Source of the DNA: Fischerella muscicola PCC 7414
Lineage (GTDB): Bacteria; Cyanobacteriota; Cyanobacteriia; Cyanobacteriales; Nostocaceae
Length of the DNA: 38,584 nt
Assembly (NCBI RefSeq): GCF_000317205.1
Contig: NZ_AJLK01000024.1
Span: 1-38,584, forward strand
Reading direction: 5' to 3'
Below, piece by piece: positions 8,398 through 17,900 of the stretch. The translations under genes were made by a program, and so were the position numbers. Positions within the stretch are counted from its first letter, which is position 1. Every line of letters starts with the position of its first letter. The notes under the pieces are model-generated. The model saw nothing but the letters and a program-made list of their open reading frames with translations, did no database searches and was not told where the DNA came from.

Positions 8398-8427
8398 AAA
8401 AAACCCGCCTTTTCTAGAAAAGCGGGT
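8398..8427 (-). terminator. Rho-independent terminator of the GxRP repeat protein gene
   Basis: On the minus strand, AACCCGCTTTTC pairs with GAAAAGGCGGGTT, followed by a T run (the A run at 8398-8403 on the plus strand). It lies about 30 bp after the stop at 8457. Confidence 0.85.
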
Positions 8428-8456
8428 TAGTAATTATATATATATAATTGTTTTCA

Positions 8457-8933
8457 CTAATCAAGATAACCCATCAAAAATTCGGAATCATCAATAACAT
8501 TTGATGCTACTGGACGATTACCCATCACAGAGTAGGTTTCAGAAATTACCAAAGAACTGGAGGCGATAGGGCGAATTCCAGATAAATTCATGGTATCAAC
8601 TACATGGATTGTGTTTGCGGCAATAGGACGCACACCCATAACGTTCATTGTTTCTACAATTTGTAAGCTACTGGTGCTAATAGGACGTACACCGGCAATT
8701 GAAACTGTTTCTGCTACTTGCAAATCGCTAGCTGCAATCGGACGTACTCCAGAAATAGCAAGTGTATCAGTTACTTCTAATTTTCCGGAAGAATCTGCCT
8801 GAGTTACAAGATTACTATCTTGATCTGTGTTTGAGCTTTGCGCTTTGTTATTTTCGACTTCCACTGTATTTTCCCCCTTTGATTTGGCACGCTGGCGAGG
8901 ACTTACTGCCTTACCATTACTGCTAACGGCCAT
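8457..8933 (-). CDS. Protein with five 19-residue GxRP repeats, unknown function
   Basis: This 158-residue protein has a basic, then polar, low-complexity N-terminus (1-51) followed by five contiguous 19-residue repeats at 52-70, 71-89, 90-108, 109-127 and 128-146. The consensus is h-x-V-x-[DE]-T-x-x-h-x-G-h-R-P-[IV]-x-[ASTN]-x-x; for example LQVAETVSIAGVRPISTSS. The tail is IDDSEFLMGYLD. The exact period without gaps and the alternating hydrophobic pattern suggest stacked beta-strands, perhaps a solenoid, but that is inference. There is no signal peptide, TM segment or Cys. It has its own RBS-like AGAGGT and terminator. I recall similar uncharacterised proteins in other cyanobacteria but know no function. 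Confidence 0.8.
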   Translation of the reverse strand: MAVSSNGKAVSPRQRAKSKGENTVEVENNKAQSSNTDQDSNLVTQADSSGKLEVTDTLAISGVRPIAASDLQVAETVSIAGVRPISTSSLQIVETMNVMGVRPIAANTIHVVDTMNLSGIRPIASSSLVISETYSVMGNRPVASNVIDDSEFLMGYLD

Positions 8934-9251
8934 ATGCTCATACCTCTAGATTGTTAAGTATTTTTTACAAAAATTCAACAGAAGTGAAGTTTTTCCTATA
9001 AATTAAAGTTTAACTTTAAAAAATATTGTATATCTATAGGGTTGTTTAAAATCTACACATAAGTAAAAATCAACAAGTTGGGGAGCGAAAATCAGGGATT
9101 GGGAATCAGAAAGAATTTTAGATTTTGGATTTCAATCTAAAATCCAAAATTTCTTGTCCCCAAGTCGTCCTCCTTGTCACCTCAATCCCCAATCCCCGGT
9201 CTCTATTCGCTACTATGAGATAGGTATCTAGGGTATTTAGAGCAAAACTAC
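8934..9251. other. Divergent intergenic region upstream of uvrB
   Basis: It contains an inverted repeat (ATTTTGGATTT at 9122-9132 with AAAATCCAAAAT at 9139-9150) of a type common in cyanobacterial spacers. A pyrimidine-rich tract with repeated TCCTTGTC/CCCCAATCCCC words follows (about 9153-9210). It must hold promoters for both uvrB and the leftward repeat protein; I could not assign them. Confidence 0.5.
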
Positions 9252-11249
9252 ATGACAAAATTTTGTCTTCAAGCACCCTTCAGTCCAACAGGCGATCAGC
9301 CACAAGCGATCGCACAGTTAGTTAGTAGCATTCAAGCTGACAATCGTTATCAGACATTACTGGGAGCTACCGGAACCGGGAAGACATTTACAATCGCCTC
9401 AGTGATCGAGAAAGTGGGTAAACCGACTCTGGTACTGGCGCACAACAAAACCCTCGCAGCACAGCTTTGTAATGAGTTACGAGAATTCTTTCCTAACAAC
9501 GCTGTTGAGTACTTTGTTAGTTACTACGATTATTATCAACCAGAAGCCTACATTCCTGTTACCGATACCTATATTGAAAAAACAGCCTCTATCAACGATG
9601 AGATAGACATGTTGCGACACTCAGCCACGCGATCGCTGTTTGAACGTCGTGATGTCATCGTTGTTGCATCCATCAGTTGTATTTACGGTTTGGGAATTCC
9701 CTCAGAATACCTCAAAGCTGCCATTCCTTTCCAAGTTGGAATGGAAGTAAATCAAAGGCAGATTTTGCGAGATTTGGCATCAGTACAATACAGCCGGAAT
9801 GATACAGAAATTGGTCGGGGACGTTTTCGTGTCCGGGGTGATGTCCTCGAAATTGGCCCAGCCTACGAAGATCGGATTATTCGCATTGAGTTCTTTGGTG
9901 ATGAAATTGACGCCATTCGTTACGTCGATCCGGTGACGGGTGAAATTCTCCAAAGTTTACAAGCAGTGAATCTTTATCCGGCGCGTCACTTTGTGACACC
10001 AGAAGAAAGATTAGAAGAAGCATGTGATGCGATCGCTCAAGAATTAAAACAACGCAAAGCAGAATTAGAATCAGCCGGAAAATTACTCGAAGCGCAAAGA
10101 ATAGATCAGCGTACCCGTTACGACTTAGAAATGCTGCGCGAAGTTGGTTACTGCAACGGCGTGGAAAACTATTCTCGCCACCTAGCAGGAAGACAAGCCG
10201 GAGAACCCCCGGAATGTTTAATTGATTATTTCCCGAAAGATTGGCTGTTAGTAATTGATGAATCTCACGTTACCGTACCACAAATTCGGGGTATGTATAA
10301 CGGTGATCAAGCTCGCAAAAAAGTCTTGATTGAGCATGGTTTTCGCTTACCGAGTGCGGCTGATAACCGACCTTTAAAAGCCGAAGAATTTTGGTCAAAA
10401 GTTAACCAGTGTATTTTTGTTTCTGCGACTCCAGGACAATGGGAATTAGAAGTTTCCGACGGACACATAGCAGAGCAAATCATTCGACCAACAGGCGTCC
10501 TTGATCCAGAAATTATTGTGCGTCCTACAGAAGGACAAATTGATGATTTACTAGGTGAAATTAAAGATAGAGTAGACCGCCACGAACGAGTCTTAATCAC
10601 CACATTAACTAAAAGAATGGCGGAAGATTTAACAGATTATCTGCAAGAAAATAGTATTCGAGTCAGGTATTTACATTCAGAAATTAACTCGATTGAAAGA
10701 ATAGAAATTATCCAAAACTTGCGCGATGCTAACTTTGATGTGTTGGTTGGTGTCAACTTATTACGTGAAGGTTTAGACTTACCAGAAGTTTCTCTGGTAG
10801 CAATTTTAGATGCAGACAAAGAAGGTTTTTTACGTGCAGAACGTTCCTTAATTCAAACTATCGGAAGAGCAGCGCGTCATGTCCGGGGACAAGCGATTAT
10901 GTATGCAGATAATCTCACCGATAGCATGATTAAAGCCATTGATGAAACCGAACGCCGTCGTGGTATTCAAATGGCATATAACAAGATGCACGGAATTACA
11001 CCGCAGCCGATAATGAAGAAATCGAGTAACGCGATTTTGTCTTTTTTAGAAGTATCAAGAAGGTTAAATGCTCAAGAATTAGAAACAGTCGATCAACATA
11101 TAGATGAGTTACCGTTAGAAAATATTCCAGAATTAATTATTCAACTGGAAGCACAGATGAAAGAAGCGGCGAAGAAATTAGAATTTGAAGAAGCGGCAAA
11201 GTTACGCGATCGCATTAAGCATCTGCGGGATAAATTGGTGGGACGTTAG
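9252..11249 (+). CDS. uvrB: Excinuclease ABC subunit B
   Basis: UvrB is the damage-verifying helicase-like subunit of nucleotide excision repair. It is loaded by UvrA and then binds UvrC. The 665-residue protein is full length. It shows Walker [11 protein letters not shown] near residue 39, the damage-probing beta-hairpin region [12 protein letters not shown], a DESH box, and the motif V/VI region [20 protein letters not shown] and [11 protein letters not shown]-terminal UVR domain ([17 protein letters not shown]) binds UvrC. The start [20 protein letters not shown] matches the family. It is convergent with the downstream protease gene, with only 4 bp between the stops. Confidence 0.98.
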   Translation: MTKFCLQAPFSPTGDQPQAIAQLVSSIQADNRYQTLLGATGTGKTFTIASVIEKVGKPTLVLAHNKTLAAQLCNELREFFPNNAVEYFVSYYDYYQPEAYIPVTDTYIEKTASINDEIDMLRHSATRSLFERRDVIVVASISCIYGLGIPSEYLKAAIPFQVGMEVNQRQILRDLASVQYSRNDTEIGRGRFRVRGDVLEIGPAYEDRIIRIEFFGDEIDAIRYVDPVTGEILQSLQAVNLYPARHFVTPEERLEEACDAIAQELKQRKAELESAGKLLEAQRIDQRTRYDLEMLREVGYCNGVENYSRHLAGRQAGEPPECLIDYFPKDWLLVIDESHVTVPQIRGMYNGDQARKKVLIEHGFRLPSAADNRPLKAEEFWSKVNQCIFVSATPGQWELEVSDGHIAEQIIRPTGVLDPEIIVRPTEGQIDDLLGEIKDRVDRHERVLITTLTKRMAEDLTDYLQENSIRVRYLHSEINSIERIEIIQNLRDANFDVLVGVNLLREGLDLPEVSLVAILDADKEGFLRAERSLIQTIGRAARHVRGQAIMYADNLTDSMIKAIDETERRRGIQMAYNKMHGITPQPIMKKSSNAILSFLEVSRRLNAQELETVDQHIDELPLENIPELIIQLEAQMKEAAKKLEFEEAAKLRDRIKHLRDKLVGR

Positions 11250-11253
11250 ACGA

Positions 11254-13086
11254 TTAGCTTAAAACTTTACGTTTTTCAATTATGCTTTCTGTTTCCAAAT
11301 CATTATAATTACTTGTGCTAGTGCCACTATCACCAATTACACTGTTTTTGTAGTCGTGCCAAAATTGCGTCCATGCAGATGAGTTTGCCAAGATATTATT
11401 GTGATTCTCTTCTGTGGAACTAGGATTACTAACAGAAGTAACAGTATCTTTATTTGTATAGCTGCGAATCCAAGGTGAAGTAACATTATCAAAACTAGAA
11501 ATAGCAGCTACATTACTGTCATAACTCAAGCTGGTAGTATTCCCGCTAGAGTTTGCAGTTTGCGTTGTGCTATTTCCTGATGTTTCTGCGAGAATTTGAC
11601 GTATTTGAGCATCACTCAGATTAGGGTTGGCGCTAAGCATCAAAGCAACTACACCCGCGACGTGGGGAGTCGCCATTGATGTACCGCTATAGGATGCATA
11701 TTCATTACCTGGCAGTGTAGAATAGACATTGACTCCGGGAGCTGTGACGTAAGTAAGTTGATCTGCTCCAGCACGGTTGGAAAAGTCTGCAAGATTTTTA
11801 TTTTGATCTACTGCACCGACAGCAAGGCCGTAGTTTTTCGCATAACGGGCAGGATAGGCTGGTTGTGAACTACCATCATTACCAGCTGCCATGACAACAA
11901 TAACACCTTTGCTGCTGGCATATTCAATCGCTTTTTGAAGTGTATCGTTAGAACGCCCGCCGCCTAAACTCAAGTTAATCACATCAGCGCCATTATCTAC
12001 TGCGTAATAAATACCATTAGCGATCGCACTATAGGAACCTGAGCCTTGATCATCTAAAACTTTCACTGGCATAATTTTGGAATTATAGGCAATACCAGTG
12101 ACACCATAACCATTGTTCACTCCTGCAATAGTACCAGAGACGTGAGTACCATGACCATTAACATCTAAAGTACTATTGTTGTTGCCGTCAAAATTCCAAC
12201 CATAATAATCATCAATATAGCCGTTGCCGTCATCATCTTTGCCGTTACCAGCAATTTCCTTGCTGTTCGTCCAGATATTAGAACTTAAGTCTTGGTGGTT
12301 ATAGTCTACCCCAGTATCTAAAACAGCCACAACCACACCTTGACCAGTGTATCCCTTCGCCCAAGTTTCTGGTGCTTTTACTAAATCAGCCCCCCAGTTA
12401 TTTCCACCCAAGTCAGGAACATCAGCAAAGGGTTTTTGATTGATCGCTTTAGCCACTGCTGCGGAAGCGTTAATTAAGCCATAGCCAGAGTTAGGATTGT
12501 ATCCTCCACTTGCTGTGTTGGTAATCGTAATTTCCCGCGCCAAAACATTATTTGTATTACTAATTTCTAGGACATTATCCAAAGCATCCGCTCTGTATAA
12601 TATGTAGTAATTTCCAGCAGCAAGATTGCTATCTATAGTCACATTTTGAGATTGAGAGGTTGAACTACCAGCCCCAAGACTACCAAGCCAGTTCCAACCT
12701 AAAAGAGAGTCATCACTACTAATATTTTTGTCTTTAGAAAGATAAAAATCTGTGTAGTTAAATCCAGCACTATTTTTACCTTTATTTTTCACCTGATAAG
12801 AAATTTGAATAGTACTGCCGGCAGCAGCCACACTAGGAGCAAATGCATTTTGTACAACTAAATCTGCTTTGGTAGCTTGAGATGATACAGAATTTTTTGA
12901 TTTGCGATTATTTCGTCCCAGTTCACTAACATCTGGTTCTAGAGTATTTCCTGTTGTGTGAAAGCTACTACGACCACTGTAAAAGTAGTGTTGATTTGGA
13001 GAACTAAAATTATCTACTGAATATTTAGGAGTAATATTTAGCCCTTTATCATCAAATAAATTCTGATTATGACTTTTAATGGGCAT
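11254..13086 (-). CDS. CARDB-domain subtilisin-like serine protease (S8)
   Basis: A 610-residue subtilase. I choose the ATG at 13086 (MPIKSHNQN), which has TAAGGAGAA-like RBS sequence just upstream, over the longer frame to 13143. Residues ~85-190 form a CARDB-like beta-sandwich (ADLVVQNAFAPSVAAAGSTI, later YYILYRADALDNVLEISNTNN). The catalytic domain follows, with D257 (VLDTGVD), H315 (GHGTHVSG), the oxyanion MAAGNDG and S470 (SGTSMATPH), plus a Ca-binding DDDGNGYIDD loop. All catalytic residues are present. No signal peptide is visible, although CARDB domains are usually extracellular. The tail is polar and low complexity. It lies downstream of the calpain-like gene on the same strand. Confidence 0.9.
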   Translation of the reverse strand: MPIKSHNQNLFDDKGLNITPKYSVDNFSSPNQHYFYSGRSSFHTTGNTLEPDVSELGRNNRKSKNSVSSQATKADLVVQNAFAPSVAAAGSTIQISYQVKNKGKNSAGFNYTDFYLSKDKNISSDDSLLGWNWLGSLGAGSSTSQSQNVTIDSNLAAGNYYILYRADALDNVLEISNTNNVLAREITITNTASGGYNPNSGYGLINASAAVAKAINQKPFADVPDLGGNNWGADLVKAPETWAKGYTGQGVVVAVLDTGVDYNHQDLSSNIWTNSKEIAGNGKDDDGNGYIDDYYGWNFDGNNNSTLDVNGHGTHVSGTIAGVNNGYGVTGIAYNSKIMPVKVLDDQGSGSYSAIANGIYYAVDNGADVINLSLGGGRSNDTLQKAIEYASSKGVIVVMAAGNDGSSQPAYPARYAKNYGLAVGAVDQNKNLADFSNRAGADQLTYVTAPGVNVYSTLPGNEYASYSGTSMATPHVAGVVALMLSANPNLSDAQIRQILAETSGNSTTQTANSSGNTTSLSYDSNVAAISSFDNVTSPWIRSYTNKDTVTSVSNPSSTEENHNNILANSSAWTQFWHDYKNSVIGDSGTSTSNYNDLETESIIEKRKVLS

Positions 13087-13339
13087 AAGTATTTTCTCCT
13101 TGGGAAAAGGTTTAAAGCATTGAATTATCTCCCTCTTTGCCAATAATTACTATATAAATATGATGTAAAATGCTAATTAGTTTACAAATAATTTTGTTTT
13201 CATGCATTAATTCAAGAGATGCAAACATAAACTCAAAAAGTGTATATTGAATGACTCAAATTTTGTCGCGATCGCTTGAGTTTTTGTTCATTTCAAAGTT
13301 AGAACAATAGATATAATAGTCCAAGTATTTTTAATGAAA

Positions 13340-13397
13340 CGAACACAGATGCACACGGATAATTTCATCGGTGTTTATCGGTGTGTATCGGTGTTCG
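13340..13397. repeat. Imperfect palindromic repeat, GAACACAGATG family, copy 2
   Basis: It starts CGAACACAGATGCACACGG and ends GTGTGTATCGGTGTTCG, so the ends form a terminal inverted repeat (CGAACAC/GTGTTCG). It is nearly identical to copy 3 about 45 bp downstream. Confidence 0.85.
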
Positions 13398-13441
13398 ACT
13401 TTTACAAAAGATTGTGGCTAAGTTGAGGGGTTGATAAGTAT

Positions 13442-13509
13442 CGAACACGGATGAACACAGATGCACACGGATAATTCCATCGGTGTTTATCGGTGTGTAT
13501 CGGTGTTCG
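13442..13509. repeat. Imperfect palindromic repeat, GAACACAGATG family, copy 3
   Basis: It has the same architecture as copy 2, with one extra GAACACGGAT unit in the left arm. Variation in unit number within an arm suggests that the arms grow by duplication of a ~11-13 bp word. Confidence 0.85.
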
Positions 13510-13558
13510 ACTTATAAAATATGATGTTTGTACCAAGACTGTGATTTACATCAAAAAA

Positions 13559-15316
13559 TCACACAATATTATTAATTGTCGCATCCCAATAACTAAAATT
13601 TCCCTCAATTTGATTCCAGGAAAGCTCAATAATACCTGGTTTAGAAGTGCCATTTTCGACACCCCAAGGATTAAACAGTGTAAACATTTGGGTAGCAGAA
13701 TTGTAACCTACTAATGCGTAAGCATGGGCGACAATAATATTTGCATCTACCACTGTTGATTTTGTAGTCAAACCAATCATTTGCCCAGAGTTGAAAGCAT
13801 TTACGATTGAGTTATAATTGAGAAGATTGGCGAGAGAAGTGTTTAATCGTGTGATGTTTGCGAGGGCATCACTGACATAACCACCATTACCAATGCCATT
13901 ATAAGAATTGGTATTATCTTGATAAATCCATCCAGATTCGTTTAGTTGAGCGTAGGCTTTCTCAGCTAACACTACCCATAATTCATTGGCAGAGTTTCCG
14001 TAGTAATTGTCTTTGCTAGCGTAAACAAAATATCCTTCTTGATTGGTGGGTAAATATCTATCTACCGTCACATAATCAGCAATGCCATTGTTGTAAAAAC
14101 GCACGGTGAAAGTTTGATCACCGTTATCGATAAACATATTCTCAATCATGCTAGATGAACGGAAAGCAGTTGCTGCTAAACCAGTGAGGAAAAAGCAGTC
14201 ATTAATACTACCTTGTTTAATATCTTGATAAGTAATACCATTTTGAAACAGAGAACCATTAGCGTATTGATAATTATAAGAAGTGGTGGGGCGATCGCTA
14301 CCTAAAAACCACTTGCTAATTAAGTTCTCGATTTGAATATCACTGCTACCTGCATACAAGTTACCTAGCGTCTTACCTTGATAATTCTGATTGGCTAGGT
14401 CATAATTAACAACTTTATTAGATAAAACACGTACATACTCTGGCATTCCTAAGAAAGAGGAATTATTGACTAATGTACGCAAGTCTGTTAATTCAGTACC
14501 ATCAACTACACTGCTGTCTTTTACTTCCCGGAGGATAGCAATCATATCGTTGCGATCGAGGATATGATCTGTAAACTGCCACCTTGCAGCCTCACGTATA
14601 CCTGCATCTTGAATGTTAAGGTCAAACCAGTCTTGAGTGGGAACAGGTACAATACTAAAACTGGTTTGGATACTTTCCGTACTAGCACCAGATTTATCGT
14701 AGGCTTTTGCAGATAATAAATAGTTGCCAGCACCAACACCAGATAAACTGTATTCAAAACTGGCGTAGCGGTTATCGTTACTGTTGGCAATGAAATTCAC
14801 TGCATCGGCGATATCTTGCCATTCACTACCGTCTTTTTGCAACCAAAAATCTACCCGTGCTAAGTCAGCTGCACCATTACCATCAAAGATGGTAGTGTTT
14901 GTAAGGCTAACTGTTTCACCTTGTTGATAGCTGGTTTTACTGGTGGTTAATTGTAATGATTGTGGTGCTTCGTTGCCAGAAACTTTTAAATTGTAGTAAG
15001 TACTCTTTTTCTTATTGACTCGGTAAACTCTGACATAGTAAGTGCCTGCATCTAAAGTTGTGCTGATTGTCTCTGCCTTCTTTTTACGATTGTAAGAACC
15101 CGCAATTACAGCACCACTACTATTTAGCAATTGTAAATTAGCATCGGCTGATAGACTATCAACAACTAGATTCAAGCTACTACGACTACTCACATTGAAA
15201 CTGTAGTAATCGTTTTTATCCCGCTTTCCTACCCAATCTGTAAAGGTTTGATTGATATAATTGACATTTAAATTCCTAGAATTATTTAAATTGTTACCTG
15301 CAAAATCTGCTGGCAT
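13559..15316 (-). CDS. Calpain-family (C2) cysteine protease with PPC-like domain
   Basis: A 585-residue protein. The N-terminal ~110 residues form a PPC-like beta-domain (TDWVGKRDKNDYYSFNVSS, later LDAGTYYVRVYRV). An Ig/CARDB-like stretch follows (SLQLTTSKTSYQQGETVSLT, ~120-225). The C-terminal half is a calpain catalytic core with C374 (QGSINDCFFLTGLAA), H531 (AHAYALVGYN) and N549 (FNPWGVEN), so the Cys-His-Asn triad is complete. There is no signal peptide. Prokaryotic calpains with PPC domains are known in cyanobacteria, but their substrates are not. It is upstream of, and on the same strand as, the CARDB-subtilisin, 473 bp apart, so shared transcription is possible but unproven. Confidence 0.88.
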   Translation of the reverse strand: MPADFAGNNLNNSRNLNVNYINQTFTDWVGKRDKNDYYSFNVSSRSSLNLVVDSLSADANLQLLNSSGAVIAGSYNRKKKAETISTTLDAGTYYVRVYRVNKKKSTYYNLKVSGNEAPQSLQLTTSKTSYQQGETVSLTNTTIFDGNGAADLARVDFWLQKDGSEWQDIADAVNFIANSNDNRYASFEYSLSGVGAGNYLLSAKAYDKSGASTESIQTSFSIVPVPTQDWFDLNIQDAGIREAARWQFTDHILDRNDMIAILREVKDSSVVDGTELTDLRTLVNNSSFLGMPEYVRVLSNKVVNYDLANQNYQGKTLGNLYAGSSDIQIENLISKWFLGSDRPTTSYNYQYANGSLFQNGITYQDIKQGSINDCFFLTGLAATAFRSSSMIENMFIDNGDQTFTVRFYNNGIADYVTVDRYLPTNQEGYFVYASKDNYYGNSANELWVVLAEKAYAQLNESGWIYQDNTNSYNGIGNGGYVSDALANITRLNTSLANLLNYNSIVNAFNSGQMIGLTTKSTVVDANIIVAHAYALVGYNSATQMFTLFNPWGVENGTSKPGIIELSWNQIEGNFSYWDATINNIV

Positions 15317-16129
15317 AACTCTTCATTTATATAGGTTAATAAAAAAATTGGCAGCAGCAAATTTCAAATCCCTGCCGTAGAAGGATTTTGAGTTGATAGA
15401 TTTGACAGCTACGTTTCTATGCTGCTGTCGATCTCAGTAAAATAGGTATGTAAAAATTACGTATTTTTTAAAACTTTAATATTCAACTACTTAAGTAATA
15501 GTATTTTTTCAAGCTAGTACTCTGTCACATCAACTTGGCGAAGTGAAACAACTTGGACAAATCGATTAAACATCTTTCTTTGTGTTCTTTGTGTCCTCTG
15601 TGGTTCCTTCTTTTGCCTCTCATAGATCAATGCAAATTAACTACTAGTAAAAATTCACAAACAAAGTAATAGTTAAGACCGTAAAATTACTTAATAAAGA
15701 TATATTTGCCATGATTGCTGATTGAAATAAGGGAAAGGGTAGAGAACAAAAGGAAAAATTCGATCTGTGCGTAAGTTCTAATTAAAAGAGAAATAATTTT
15801 TTATACCTTCTCAGGAAGATCACGCTTCTACTTTTGGAATATTTAATAAACATATAGGTGTTTGCACCATTGATGCTTTATATTTAGCGAGAGGGTCTTA
15901 TATCAAGTTCGACTAATTATTTACAATTATTATGCTTCCACAGTTGGTAATTCAGGAAAAGGTAAAGTTTACTCTGAACTCCCAAGCAGCTAAGTGGAGA
16001 AGCTGAACAAGAGGTATAGCAGTCTAGCTAAATCGAACGTTGTTTATATTCCTTGCTCAACTGGTACACATAAACATTAAACTTAATATTCCAGCGATCG
16101 CATTACCTCTAGCTTAAAAACCAACCATC
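15317..16129. other. 813-bp divergent intergenic region upstream of serA
   Basis: It holds a tract made of TCTTTGTGTTCTTTGTG/TCCTCTGTGG words at about 15572-15615, a spacer repeat common in cyanobacterial genomes. A startless open frame (15803-15916) looks like chance or a remnant. No tRNA, riboswitch or terminator could be recognised. Confidence 0.5.
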
Positions 16130-17710
16130 ATGTCTAAGGTTCTCGTCTCCGATCCAATTGACCAAGCTGGGATTGACATTTTATCCCAAGTAGCCACTGT
16201 TGATGTCAAAACAGGTTTAAAACCAGAAGAATTAGTTAAAATCATTGGTGAATATGATGCCCTGATGATTCGTTCTGGAACGCGCGTCACCAAAGAAATC
16301 ATCGAAGCTGGGACGCAGCTCAAAATTATTGGACGCGCTGGTGTAGGTGTAGATAATGTCGATGTAGCCGCCGCCACTCGTCAGGGGATTGTAGTTGTTA
16401 ACTCTCCAGAAGGAAACACCATCGCTGCTGCTGAACACGCATTGGCAATGATGTTGTCTTTGTCTCGTCATATTCCTGATGCCAACGCTTCTGTAAAACG
16501 CGGCGAATGGGATCGCAAAACCTTTGTTGGTGCTGAAGTCTACAAAAAAACTATTGGCATTGTCGGTTTGGGTAAAATTGGTTCCCATGTTGCTACTGTT
16601 GCCAAAGCAATGGGAATGAAATTGCTGGCTTATGATCCGTTTATTTCCACAGAACGAGCGGAACAGCTTGGCTGTCAACTAGTGGATATGGATTTATTGG
16701 TGCAGCAAGCAGACTACATTACCCTACACATCCCCAAAACTCCAGAAACCACTCATTTAATTAATGCCAATATGTTGGCAAAAATGAAACCCACTACCAG
16801 AATTATCAATTGCGCTCGTGGTGGGATCATTGATGAAGAAGCTCTGGCAACTGCCATTAAAGAGGGTCAAATTGCTGGTGCTGCCCTTGATGTCTTTGAG
16901 TCTGAACCACTAGGAGAATCTAGTTTAAGGTCTTTAGGTAAAGAAGTCATCCTCACTCCCCACTTAGGTGCTTCCACAACAGAGGCGCAAGTGAATGTGG
17001 CTATTGATGTTGCGGAACAAATTCGGGATGTACTGTTGGGTTTACCAGCGCGATCGGCGGTGAATATTCCGGGATTGGGACCAGATGTCTTAGAAGAACT
17101 CAAACCCTACATGCAGTTAGCCGAAACCTTGGGTAATCTCGTCGGACAATTAGCTGGCGGTAGAGTAGAGTTACTCAACGTCAGATTGCAAGGCGAACTA
17201 GCCACTAATAAAAGTCAGCCGTTGGTAGTAGCATCCCTCAAAGGACTACTTTTCCAAGCACTGCGAGAACGGGTAAATTACGTTAATGCCAGCATCGAAG
17301 CCAAAGAACGGGGAATCCGCGTCATTGAAACCCGGGATGCAGCAATCAAAGACTATGCTGGTTCAATACATTTAGAGGCTACCGGTTCTTTGGGTACTCA
17401 TGCCGTTACAGGTGCTTTGTTAGGTGACGGAGAAATCCGCCTCACCAACTTAGATGGTTTCCCCATCAACGTCCCTCCCAGCCATCATATGCTGTTCACC
17501 GTACACCGAGATATGCCAGGAATCATTGGTAAACTTGGTTCCCTACTAGGTAGCTTTAATGTCAATATTGCCAGTATGCAGGTAGGGCGTAAAATCGTTC
17601 GCGGTGATGCGGTGATGGTTCTTAGTCTTGATGATCCCTTACCCGATGGCATTTTGACCGAGATCACCAAAGTACCTGGAATTCGGGATGCGTATACAGT
17701 AACACTTTAA
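16130..17710 (+). CDS. serA: D-3-phosphoglycerate dehydrogenase
   Basis: SerA oxidises 3-phosphoglycerate to 3-phosphohydroxypyruvate with NAD+, the first step of phosphorylated serine synthesis. The 526-residue protein is of the long type: a substrate domain ([15 protein letters not shown]), an NAD-binding domain with [13 protein letters not shown] (~145-157), the catalytic segment [14 protein letters not shown], and the catalytic His in [11 protein letters not shown]. An intervening (ASB-like) domain (~320-440) and a C-terminal ACT domain ([17 protein letters not shown]) follow. The ACT domain usually mediates serine feedback. A purine/pyrimidine-rich spacer separates it from prmA. Confidence 0.97.
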   Translation: MSKVLVSDPIDQAGIDILSQVATVDVKTGLKPEELVKIIGEYDALMIRSGTRVTKEIIEAGTQLKIIGRAGVGVDNVDVAAATRQGIVVVNSPEGNTIAAAEHALAMMLSLSRHIPDANASVKRGEWDRKTFVGAEVYKKTIGIVGLGKIGSHVATVAKAMGMKLLAYDPFISTERAEQLGCQLVDMDLLVQQADYITLHIPKTPETTHLINANMLAKMKPTTRIINCARGGIIDEEALATAIKEGQIAGAALDVFESEPLGESSLRSLGKEVILTPHLGASTTEAQVNVAIDVAEQIRDVLLGLPARSAVNIPGLGPDVLEELKPYMQLAETLGNLVGQLAGGRVELLNVRLQGELATNKSQPLVVASLKGLLFQALRERVNYVNASIEAKERGIRVIETRDAAIKDYAGSIHLEATGSLGTHAVTGALLGDGEIRLTNLDGFPINVPPSHHMLFTVHRDMPGIIGKLGSLLGSFNVNIASMQVGRKIVRGDAVMVLSLDDPLPDGILTEITKVPGIRDAYTVTL

Positions 17711-17711
17711 T

Positions 17712-17895
17712 CAGGAAATAGCGATCGGGGATCAGGGTTCGGGTAAGAGGGACAAGGGAGACAAGGAGGACACGGAGGACAAGGAGGACAAGGAGGACAT
17801 CTCTACTCCTCACACTCCTCACACCCCTCACACTCCCCATCCATCGCCCCCCAACCCCACAAAGTGGGAACCCCCATCCCCCCATCTCCCCAATA
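17712..17895. repeat. Polypurine/polypyrimidine low-complexity spacer between serA and prmA
   Basis: A purine-rich half built of GGAGGACAAGGAGGACA-like words (about 17748-17800) is followed by a pyrimidine-rich half of CTCCTCACA/CCCCCATCC words (to about 17895). The halves are roughly complementary and could form a long imperfect hairpin in RNA. It may separate the two transcription units. Confidence 0.7.
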
Positions 17896-17900
17896 AATCT

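Larger units (their letters stand above)
13144..13558. other. Spacer between two protease genes, with tandem palindromic repeats
   Basis: Apart from two copies of the GAACACAGATG-type palindrome and one HIP1-like site near 13268, nothing gene-like is visible here. The leader of the subtilisin gene lies at its left end. Confidence 0.6.

Noticed and set aside
15803-15916. Open frame IPSQEDHASTFGIFNKHIGV upstream of serA
   Set aside because: No start codon or RBS and no family I recognise; too short to call a remnant.
17805-17824. Two overlapping ACTCCTCACAC words, the core of the small RNA Yfr1
   Set aside because: They lie inside a long CTCCTCACA low-complexity tract and lack the two flanking stem-loops and terminator of Yfr1. 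The match is most simply a by-product of the repeat.
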